A DNA stretch of 64,000 nucleotides from Lichenibacterium ramalinae (GTDB taxonomy: Bacteria > Pseudomonadota > Alphaproteobacteria > Rhizobiales > Beijerinckiaceae). The DNA lies in assembly GCF_004137085.1 (NCBI RefSeq), contig NZ_QYBC01000024.1, positions 1 to 64,000 of the forward strand, written 5' to 3'. The position numbers and the translations under genes were made by a program. Position 1 is the stretch's first letter. Each line of letters starts with the position of its first letter. This document shows positions 57,861-64,000 of the stretch, one piece after another. The notes beneath the pieces are model-generated. The model did no database searches. It was not told the DNA's origin and saw only the letters and a program-made list of their open reading frames with translations.

Positions 57861-57945
57861 CTAAGTTGTTGCTGTTGCTGAATAAATGGCTTCACTCCCG
57901 CCAAATATCGATGACGGCGCCCGCCAAAGAGCGAAAATGCGCCCA
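57802..57945. other. Prophage terminus (phage left end) with transposase-binding motifs
   Basis: Three copies of the terminal motif are present: GTCATCGATACGTGGCGG at 57802-57819 on the + strand, its inverted form CCGCCAAATATCGATGAC at 57898-57915, and a degenerate inverted copy CCGCCAAAGAGCGAAAAT at 57921-57938 (11 of 15 defined positions). The last is 7 bp from CA at 57944-57945, exactly mirroring the other end. Widely spaced inner sites resemble the L1-L2-L3 layout of Mu. Confidence 0.65.
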
Positions 57946-57974
57946 CCACCCCCCATCGTCGCAGGCCGCTTGCG

Positions 57975-58015
57975 GAACGCACAGGGAACATGTAGCTCTC
58001 GTTCATGTTTTGTTT
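57975..58015 (+). promoter_or_regulatory. Alphaproteobacterial LexA (SOS) boxes upstream of lexA
   Basis: GAAC-N7-GAAC at 57975-57989 exactly matches the direct-repeat SOS box known from alphaproteobacteria. A second near-match in the opposite sense, GTTC-N7-GTTT, is at 58001-58015. They begin 30 bp beyond the inferred prophage end and 93-107 bp before the lexA ATG, so lexA autoregulation appears to survive the insertion. Confidence 0.8.
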
Positions 58016-58081
58016 TAGTCGAGTCGGTAAGGGGCCCCGGCCGGGGGCCGGCCGGGTCGGCGCCGCGCCGCGAGGCCTACC

Positions 58082-58798
58082 ATGCTGACCGAAAAACAGA
58101 GCGAACTGCTCCGTTTCATCCACGCCCGCCTGCAGAAGACCGGGGTGCCGCCCTCCTTCGACGAGATGAAGGACGCGCTGGACCTGAAGTCGAAGTCAGG
58201 CATCCACCGGCTCATCATGGCGCTGGAGGAGCGGGGCTTCATCCGGCGGCTGCCGAACCGGGCCCGGGCGCTCGAAGTGCTGCGCCTGCCCGAACAGGCC
58301 GCCGCCGAGGTCGCCAAGCCGAAGGGCTTCACGCCGACGCTGGTGAAGGGCGGCAAGCCCGCGCCCAAGCCCGGCCTCGCCACGCCGCGGTCCGAGCCGA
58401 CGCGGGACCTGCCGGGCGCCTACGAGATCCCCGTCATGGGACGCATCGCGGCCGGCACGCCGATCTCGGCGATCCAGACCCAGAGCCATACGATCGCGAT
58501 CTCGGCCGATTTCCTGGCCTCGGGCGAGCATTTCGCCCTGGAGGTGCGGGGCGACTCGATGGTCGAGGCCGGCATCCTCGACAACGACACCGTGATCATC
58601 CGCCGGCAGGAGACCGCCAACACGGGCGACATCGTGGTGGCGCTGGTCGACGACGAGGAGGCGACGCTGAAGCGACTGCGGCGGCGGGGCGCCTCCGTGG
58701 CGCTCGAGCCTGCCAATGCTGCCTACGAGACCCGCATCTTCGGGCCGGAGCGCGTCAAGGTGCAGGGCGTCCTGGTCAGCCTGTTCCGCCGCTACTGA
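58082..58798 (+). CDS. lexA: SOS repressor LexA
   Basis: Represses DNA damage genes and self-cleaves when RecA is activated. The 238 residues have a winged-helix N-terminus ([20 protein letters not shown]), the self-cleavage site Ala124-Gly125 (GRIAAGTP), and the S24 peptidase dyad Ser159 (GDSM) and Lys197 (EATLKRL). SOS boxes lie upstream. In related genomes it follows moeA; here a Mu-like prophage lies between, and the leader has a CCCGGCC/GGCCGGG hairpin at 58036-58056. Confidence 0.95.
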   Translation: MLTEKQSELLRFIHARLQKTGVPPSFDEMKDALDLKSKSGIHRLIMALEERGFIRRLPNRARALEVLRLPEQAAAEVAKPKGFTPTLVKGGKPAPKPGLATPRSEPTRDLPGAYEIPVMGRIAAGTPISAIQTQSHTIAISADFLASGEHFALEVRGDSMVEAGILDNDTVIIRRQETANTGDIVVALVDDEEATLKRLRRRGASVALEPANAAYETRIFGPERVKVQGVLVSLFRRY

Positions 58799-58810
58799 CC
58801 GGCGCCGCCC

Positions 58811-59557
58811 TCAGCGCCAATGCTCCGCCACCCAGGGCACGGGTGGCAGGGAGCGGTAGAACTTCTTGTACCACTTGGCCGGCCAGCGGCCCCGCATGGC
58901 CTCGTCGGGCCGCGGATGGCCGGTGAAGACCACGACGCGCGCCTCCGGCGGCAGGGCCGGCGCCTTCACGAGATAGAGCGGCCAGGGCGGCAACAGCCCG
59001 TGTTTGAAGCTCGGGCACCAAGCTTCCGGCCAGAACGCGACCGGCAGCCGCGATGCCTTGGTGACGTAGATCTGCTCGTTGTCGAAGCGGTGGGACATCC
59101 GCACCGCGTCGGCCTCGAAATCGGCCACGAGATGCGGCGCCGAGCCGGCTCGAAAGCGCATCACCGACGAATTGCCGATGCCGTCGCGCCGTCCCTGCGT
59201 CGGGTTACGCACCAGCACCAACTGGCCGGGCGCGTGGTCGAAGAGCGCGTCGAGCGGCCCGGTGACGAGGATGTCGAGGTCGAGGAACAGCAAGTCGCCG
59301 CCGAGGCCCCCGAGGCCTCCCGCGGCGTCGGCGGTCCAGAGCGCCAGCTTGCGCCAGGGTCCCGGCTTCAGGCCGGGCGGCAGGTGGATGTCGGGGATCG
59401 GGCGCGCGTCGATCGCGGCGTCGAGCCCGTCGATCGGGTCCGTGAAGGCGACGAACCGCGTCGGCCGCGCGACGTTGCGCATGACGGCGCGATGCAGCCG
59501 ATTGACGTAATCGGCTCCATACTCGCTGCCCCAGCGGATGCAGACGACGGTCTGCAC
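58811..59557 (-). CDS. Glycosyltransferase-like protein
   Basis: A 248-residue protein starting at GTG 59557 with VQTVVCIRWGSEYGADYVN. The DxD-type metal/sugar-nucleotide motif is in LLFLDLDILVTGPL, followed by SVMRFRAGSAPHL and DNEQIYVTKA, which fits a small GT8-like fold. The 23-bp spacing after aspS suggests co-transcription. Substrate unknown. Confidence 0.7.
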   Translation of the reverse strand: MQTVVCIRWGSEYGADYVNRLHRAVMRNVARPTRFVAFTDPIDGLDAAIDARPIPDIHLPPGLKPGPWRKLALWTADAAGGLGGLGGDLLFLDLDILVTGPLDALFDHAPGQLVLVRNPTQGRRDGIGNSSVMRFRAGSAPHLVADFEADAVRMSHRFDNEQIYVTKASRLPVAFWPEAWCPSFKHGLLPPWPLYLVKAPALPPEARVVVFTGHPRPDEAMRGRWPAKWYKKFYRSLPPVPWVAEHWR

Positions 59558-59580
59558 GGGCGGGCGCTCCCGCGGCCGGC

Positions 59581-61428
59581 TCAGGCGCCGTGCGGCGACA
59601 CCAGGGCGTCGGGATCGGCCTCCGGCTTCGGCCCGGCGGAGGGCGGCGTCGCGGTCGAGCGGATGTGCAGTTCGCGCAGCTGCTTCGGGGTCGCCGGGGC
59701 CGGGGCTCCCATCAGCAGGTCCTCGGCGCGCTGGTTCATGGGGAACAGCACGACCTCGCGCAGGTTCTCCTCCCCGGCCAGCAGCATGACGATGCGGTCG
59801 ACGCCGGGCGCGATGCCGCCGTGCGGCGGCGCCCCGTACTGGAAGGCGCGGTACATGCCGCCGAACCGCTCTTCCAGCACGGATTCCTCGTAGCCCGCGA
59901 TGGCGAAGGCCTTGCGCATCACGTCGGGACGGTGGTTCCGGATGGCGCCGGAGGACAGTTCGATGCCGTTGCAGACGATGTCGTACTGGTAGGCCAGGAT
60001 GTCGAGCGGATCCATCGTCTCCAGCGCCTCGAGCCCGCCTTGCGGCATCGAGAACGGGTTGTGGGAGAAGTCGACCTTCTTGTCGTCGTCGTTGTACTCG
60101 TACATCGGGAAGTCGACGATCCAGCACAGCTCGAACTTGTCCTCGTCGAGGAGCTTCAGCTCGCGGCCGATGCGGGTGCGGGCGAGGCCGGCGAGTCGGG
60201 CTGCTTTGGCCTCGGTGTCGGCGGCGAAGAACACGGCGTCGCCGGGCCCCACCTTGGCGTCCGCGCAGATGCGGGCCAGCACCTCGGGCGGGATGAACTT
60301 GGCGATCGGCCCCTTGCCGACGGGCGCCCCGGCCTCGCCGTCGAGGATCACGTAGCCGAGGCCGGCCGCGCCCTCGGTGCGGGCCCAGTCGTTCAGCTTG
60401 TCGAAGAACGAGCGCGGCTGCGCGCCAGCGCCCGGTGCCGGGATGGCCCGCACCACGCCGCCGTTGGCCACCACGCTCTTGAAGGCCTTGAAGGTGACGC
60501 TGTCGTCGGCGAAGGCCTGGCTGACGTCGGCGATGATCAGCGGGTTGCGCAGGTCGGGCTTGTCGTTGCCGTATTTCAGCATCGACTCGCGGTAGGGGAT
60601 GCGGGTGAATTTCTGGGTGACGGGCCGGCCACCGCCGAACTCCTCGAAGATGCCGCGCAACACCGGCTCCACCGTGTCGAACACGTCGTCCTGCGTGACG
60701 AAGCTCATCTCGATGTCGAGCTGGTAGAACTCGCCGGGCGAACGGTCGGCGCGGGCGTCCTCGTCGCGGAAGCAGGGCGCGATCTGGAAGTAGCGGTCGA
60801 AGCCCGCCACCATGATGAGCTGCTTGAACTGCTGGGGCGCCTGCGGCAGCGCGTAGAACTTGCCCGGGTGGACGCGGGACGGCACGAGGTAGTCGCGCGC
60901 ACCCTCGGGCGAGGAGGCCGTGAGGATGGGCGTCTGGAACTCGGTGAAGCCCTGCCCCTTCATGCGGCCGCGCAGGCTGTCAATGACGCGCGAGCGCATG
61001 ATGATGTTGTTGTGCAGCCGCTCGCGGCGCAGGTCGAGGAAGCGGTACTTGAGCCGGATCTCCTCCGGGTACTCCTGGTCGCCCGCCACCGGCATGGGCA
61101 GCTCGGCGGCCGGGCCCAGCACCTCGATCTCGGCGGCGTAGAGTTCCACCTGCCCGGTCGCCATCTCGGCGTTCTCGGTGCCGGCGGGGCGGCGGCGCAC
61201 CGGCCCGTCGACCCTCACCACCCATTCGGAGCGGAGCTTCTCGGCCTGGGCGAAGGCGGGCGAATCGGGATCGATGACCACCTGCGTCATGCCGTAATGG
61301 TCGCGCAGGTCGATGAACAGCACGCCGCCATGGTCGCGGATCCGGTTGCACCAGCCGGCCAGGCGAACGTCGGTGCCGATGTCGGCTTCGCTCAGGGCGC
61401 CGCAGGTGTGGGTGCGGTAGCGGTGCAT
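59581..61428 (-). CDS. aspS: Aspartyl-tRNA synthetase
   Basis: Class IIb synthetase charging tRNA-Asp. The 615 residues have the N-terminal anticodon-binding OB-fold ([20 protein letters not shown]), class II motif 2 in [19 protein letters not shown], a bacterial GAD insertion, and motif 3 [11 protein letters not shown]. Alphaproteobacterial AspRS is often non-discriminating (also charging tRNA-Asn), which cannot be decided from sequence here. Confidence 0.95.
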   Translation of the reverse strand: MHRYRTHTCGALSEADIGTDVRLAGWCNRIRDHGGVLFIDLRDHYGMTQVVIDPDSPAFAQAEKLRSEWVVRVDGPVRRRPAGTENAEMATGQVELYAAEIEVLGPAAELPMPVAGDQEYPEEIRLKYRFLDLRRERLHNNIIMRSRVIDSLRGRMKGQGFTEFQTPILTASSPEGARDYLVPSRVHPGKFYALPQAPQQFKQLIMVAGFDRYFQIAPCFRDEDARADRSPGEFYQLDIEMSFVTQDDVFDTVEPVLRGIFEEFGGGRPVTQKFTRIPYRESMLKYGNDKPDLRNPLIIADVSQAFADDSVTFKAFKSVVANGGVVRAIPAPGAGAQPRSFFDKLNDWARTEGAAGLGYVILDGEAGAPVGKGPIAKFIPPEVLARICADAKVGPGDAVFFAADTEAKAARLAGLARTRIGRELKLLDEDKFELCWIVDFPMYEYNDDDKKVDFSHNPFSMPQGGLEALETMDPLDILAYQYDIVCNGIELSSGAIRNHRPDVMRKAFAIAGYEESVLEERFGGMYRAFQYGAPPHGGIAPGVDRIVMLLAGEENLREVVLFPMNQRAEDLLMGAPAPATPKQLRELHIRSTATPPSAGPKPEADPDALVSPHGA

Positions 61429-61666
61429 GGCATCAACTCTCGGGACGGAGGCTGCGGGCGTGGGACGCCCAGGGCTCGCGGCTCGGGGTAGGAGCCGCGG
61501 CGGCGCACCGCGTTTGTCACCATTTCCGGCAGACTGTCAAAACATCCGGCGCCGCCACGGTCCTGCGACGGCCCTGCGGCGGCTCGGTCCCGCCATCGCG
61601 GCCTTTCGTTGACTCTGCACCCAGCCCCGGCTCGCAACGCGCGCGCGCTTGCGTTAAGGGAGCCGC

Positions 61667-62842
61667 ATGACACTGATCACCACCACCGAAGAGCTCGCGG
61701 CGGTCTGCCGTCGCCTCGCCCGGCATCCGTTCGTCACCGTCGACACCGAGTTCCTGCGCGAGACGACCTTCTGGCCGAAGCTCTGCGTGCTGCAGCTCGC
61801 CTCCGACGAGGAGGCCGTGGTGGTGGATGCGCTGGCGCCCGAGATCGACCTCATCCCGTTCCTCGACCTCATGGCGAACCGCGACGTCGTCAAGGTCTTC
61901 CACGCGGCGCGCCAGGACCTCGAGATCATCTGGAAGATGTCGGGCCGCCTGCCCGACCCGCTGTTCGACACGCAGGTCGCCGCCATGGTCTGCGGCTTCG
62001 GCGACCAGGTGTCCTACAGCGAGCTCGCCCAGACCCTGTGCCGGGTGACGATCGACAAGTCGTCGCGCTTCACCGATTGGGCGCGCCGGCCTCTGAGCGC
62101 CGCCCAGGTCACCTACGCGCTCGCCGACGTCACCCACCTGCGCGACATCTACCGGGTGCTGCTGGGCCAGCTCGAGGCCTCCAAGCGCACCGGGTGGCTC
62201 GCCGACGAGATGCGGACGCTCCTGTCGCCCGCCACCTACGAGCAGCACCCCGACCAGGCCTGGGAGCGCTTCCGCTCGAAGCTGCGCAAGCCCCGCGACC
62301 TCGCCGTGATGATGGATCTGGCGGCCTGGCGGGAATCCGAGGCGCAGAGCCGCGACGTGCCGCGCTCGCGCATCCTCAAGGACGACGCCTTGATCGAGGT
62401 GGCGACGGCGGCGCCGCGCTCGCTCGAGGCCCTGGGCGATCTCCGGGCCGTGCCGCGCGGCATGGACAAGTCCCGGCTCGGCCCCGACATGCTGGCCGCG
62501 GTCGAGCGCGGGCTCGCCCGCGACCCCAAGACCCTGCCCCGCATCGAGCGCGACCGCCGCGGCAACGGCGGCGGCGGCGGGGCCACAGTGGAACTCCTCA
62601 AGGTCCTGCTGCGGCAGGTGGCCGATGCCCACGGCGTCGCCGCCAAGCTGATCGCCAGCGTCGACGACCTCGAAGCCATCGCGGCCAGCGACACCGCCGA
62701 GGTCCCGGCCCTCGAGGGCTGGCGGCGCGCGATGTTCGGCAGCAAGGCGCTGGACCTCAAGCACAGCCGCCTCGCCCTCACGGTCGAGAACGGCAAGGTC
62801 ATCGCCCTCGAATGGCAGGACGGCGAACCGCCGGCAGCCTGA
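61667..62842 (+). CDS. rnd: Ribonuclease D
   Basis: 3'-5' exoribonuclease in tRNA maturation. The DEDDy catalytic residues are visible in [19 protein letters not shown], and the Exo III block with YALADVTHL (Tyr and Asp four apart). An HRDC domain follows. The 391 residues match the family. It is divergent from aspS, a common alphaproteobacterial pairing. Confidence 0.94.
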   Translation: MTLITTTEELAAVCRRLARHPFVTVDTEFLRETTFWPKLCVLQLASDEEAVVVDALAPEIDLIPFLDLMANRDVVKVFHAARQDLEIIWKMSGRLPDPLFDTQVAAMVCGFGDQVSYSELAQTLCRVTIDKSSRFTDWARRPLSAAQVTYALADVTHLRDIYRVLLGQLEASKRTGWLADEMRTLLSPATYEQHPDQAWERFRSKLRKPRDLAVMMDLAAWRESEAQSRDVPRSRILKDDALIEVATAAPRSLEALGDLRAVPRGMDKSRLGPDMLAAVERGLARDPKTLPRIERDRRGNGGGGGATVELLKVLLRQVADAHGVAAKLIASVDDLEAIAASDTAEVPALEGWRRAMFGSKALDLKHSRLALTVENGKVIALEWQDGEPPAA

Positions 62843-62875
62843 CGCGGCCGTTCCCGCGGCTGCGGCCGGAGGATC

Positions 62876-62903
62876 ACGACCTGCCCGGCGCCGGGCAGGT
62901 CGT
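62876..62903. terminator. Perfect 28-bp palindrome between convergent rnd and ppx
   Basis: Arms ACGACCTGCCCGGC and GCCGGGCAGGTCGT form a 28-bp perfect palindrome in the 84-bp gap between convergent rnd and the ppx/gppA gene. Its position suits a bidirectional terminator, though no U-run follows on either side. Confidence 0.55.
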
Positions 62904-62926
62904 CCGGCGGCGGATCGTCCCGTCCG

Positions 62927-64000
62927 TCACTCCACCTTCACGTCGGCTTCGCGGCCGAGGAGCTTGGCGAGCTGCTTCAGGCGCGCCAGGCAGCGCTCGC
63001 TGGCGAGGTCGGCGAGGTCGGGCGGCAAGGCCAGCGTGAGGCGCGCCTTGGTGCAGCGCAGAGCCGTCCGGGGCAGCACGCCGCCCATGGCGGCCGAGAT
63101 CAGGTAGGCGACGCGCATCGCGGCGCCGAGCAGCCGCGCCCGTTCGAGGGCCTGGGGCGTCAGCAGGGCCCGCAGGCCGGTTTGCGCGTCGCCGTCGCCG
63201 CCCCCGTGGCGATAAGCGACGGCCAGCGCCAGAAAGGCCCGCCCGGGGTGGTCCACCCCCGCGAAGGTGCCGTTGGCGACGGCGTTCAGCGCGTGGTCGC
63301 CGCGGGAATCGGGATGCGCCCGCCAGGCGATGTCGGCCATCAGGCAGGCGACATGGCGCAACCGCGTCTCGGCGACGCTTTCCGCCAGGCCGGCCGCCGC
63401 GTAGAGCACGTCCGTCCAGGCGCAGAGGTCGGGCCCATGGTCGGCACTGCGGGATCCCTGCGCGTTGATCTCCCGCGCCGCCGCGACGAGCGGGTCGTCC
63501 CGGCGCTGCTCGGCCGCCAGGCGCTCGAACAGCAGGCCTTCCCGCACCCCCATGGCGGAGATCACGATCTCGCGCGGGCGGCCGAGCCTTATGACCTCCT
63601 CGAGCACCGCGGCGCCGTAGGCGAGAAGCGGGCGGCGCGCCGACGCCACGGCCGCGATGGCGCCGGGGTCCTCGGCGTCGGCGCGCTCCACCAGGGCGCC
63701 CAGCCCCAGCGCATCCGCCGCCGGCATGCTGTAGCCGTGCATGACGGTGAGGGGGTACCCCCGGCTCTTCATGTGCAGCTTGGCGAGCGCCCGCCAGGTG
63801 CCGCCGACGGCGAAGAAGGTGCGGCCCTCCAGCGCCTTCAGGGCGGTGGCTCGCCCGAGGTGGTCGCGCGCGATCCGCCCGGCCCGCTTGGGCGAGCCCT
63901 TGCTGGCATCGAGCAGAGCGAGGCCGCCGAGCGGCAGCGACACGCCGCGGCCGAGGGCGCTGCGCCGCATGTCGATGAGTTCGAGGGAACCGCCGCCCAT
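62927..64000 (-). CDS. ppx: Exopolyphosphatase/guanosine pentaphosphatase (partial, cut by window edge)
   Basis: C-terminal 357 residues of a Ppx/GppA-family enzyme; the 5' end lies beyond the window. The segment opens with the phosphate-binding GGGSLELID and continues with FFAVGGTWRALAKLH, ISAMGVREGLLFERL and a C-terminal HD-like helical region (HVACLMADIAWRAHP). It degrades polyphosphate or pppGpp. The rnd-ppx neighbourhood is common in alphaproteobacteria. Confidence 0.9.
   Translation of the reverse strand: MGGGSLELIDMRRSALGRGVSLPLGGLALLDASKGSPKRAGRIARDHLGRATALKALEGRTFFAVGGTWRALAKLHMKSRGYPLTVMHGYSMPAADALGLGALVERADAEDPGAIAAVASARRPLLAYGAAVLEEVIRLGRPREIVISAMGVREGLLFERLAAEQRRDDPLVAAAREINAQGSRSADHGPDLCAWTDVLYAAAGLAESVAETRLRHVACLMADIAWRAHPDSRGDHALNAVANGTFAGVDHPGRAFLALAVAYRHGGGDGDAQTGLRALLTPQALERARLLGAAMRVAYLISAAMGGVLPRTALRCTKARLTLALPPDLADLASERCLARLKQLAKLLGREADVKVE

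Larger units (their letters stand above)
40587..57945 (-). mobile_element. Mu-like transposable prophage, compact (about 17.4 kb)
   Basis: The element is oriented right to left: divergent repressor, Ner-like, MuA, MuB, Gp16-like genes, Mor-like activator, tape measure, virion morphogenesis, I-protease, capsid. The ends were placed from an 18-bp motif found inverted at both sides, each outermost copy starting 7 bp inside a TG/CA terminus. Flanking 5-bp sequences are CTTCC on the left and CCACC on the right, which are not identical, so a target duplication is not confirmed. No terminase, portal, sheath, baseplate or fibre gene is visible. Intact Mu is about 37 kb, so this copy is either decayed or reduced. 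Confidence 0.85.

Noticed and set aside
40587..57945. Terminase, portal, tail sheath and baseplate genes
   Set aside because: Every sizeable ORF in the element was read; none carries the Walker/nuclease pattern of a large terminase or portal/sheath features.
40582..57950. Perfect 5-bp target-site duplication flanking the prophage
   Set aside because: At the inferred termini the flanks are CTTCC and CCACC; shifting to nearby TG/CA options did not give a match, so none is claimed.

Overview
The window is a high-GC chromosomal segment from an alphaproteobacterium, most likely Hyphomicrobiales (Rhizobiales), perhaps near Methylobacteriaceae/Beijerinckiaceae. The signs are the alphaproteobacterial GAAC-N7-GAAC LexA box, the conserved aat-DUF2155-NDUFA12 and proS-lolC-lolD clusters, the trpGDC-moaC-moeA...lexA order, DUF2865, CreA and a short bacterial-type ProRS. 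Genus assignment is inference only.

Layout of the host DNA. 0.3-4.2 kb: a PaoABC-type periplasmic molybdenum aldehyde oxidoreductase operon (- strand), divergent from upp, a YcaQ-like DNA glycosylase and a DUF4336 gene. 7.2-12.1 kb: DUF72, guaA, a small membrane ORF, aat, DUF2155 and the complex I accessory subunit NDUFA12. 12.6-16.3 kb: B12-dependent ribonucleotide reductase nrdJ. 16.4-20.7 kb: an OmpR-type two-component system facing an OB-fold exported protein and a proline-rich exported protein, then deoC. 20.7-26.1 kb: an RND efflux operon with a divergent TetR regulator and two visible palindromic operators. 26.2-36.2 kb: small exported proteins, creA, DUF2865, gltX, lolD-lolC-proS, and a bacteriophytochrome/HWE-kinase/receiver protein. 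36.4-40.6 kb: a tightly overlapping trpG-trpD-trpC-moaC-moeA operon. 58-64 kb: lexA, a glycosyltransferase, aspS, rnd and the start of a ppx/gppA gene cut by the window edge.

Between moeA and lexA (about 40,587-57,945) sits a compact Mu-like transposable prophage of about 17.4 kb, oriented right to left: divergent repressor, Ner-like protein, MuA transposase, MuB ATPase, a small ORF, two Gp16/GemA-like proteins, a Mor-like activator, a tape-measure protein carrying a lysozyme domain, a virion morphogenesis protein, a Mu I-type protease/scaffold, a major capsid protein and two unknown genes. Both ends carry copies of an 18-bp motif (GTCATCGATnnnTGGCGG) in inverted orientation, and matching TG/CA termini can be placed. 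No terminase, portal, sheath, baseplate or fibre gene is visible, yet the structural operon is tightly packed, so the element is either a decayed prophage or a reduced, satellite-like one.

The most unusual stretch is 48.6-52.0 kb inside the prophage. It is a + strand module facing against the phage genes, with a 660-bp non-coding region rich in repeats and alternative hairpins, a capsid-cement (DUF2190-like) gene, and a distinctly AT-richer cargo reading frame. The cargo carries a PD-(D/E)XK nuclease motif and is split by a single in-frame amber codon. A phage-defence role for it is a hypothesis. The insertion lies directly upstream of lexA but leaves its two SOS boxes intact.
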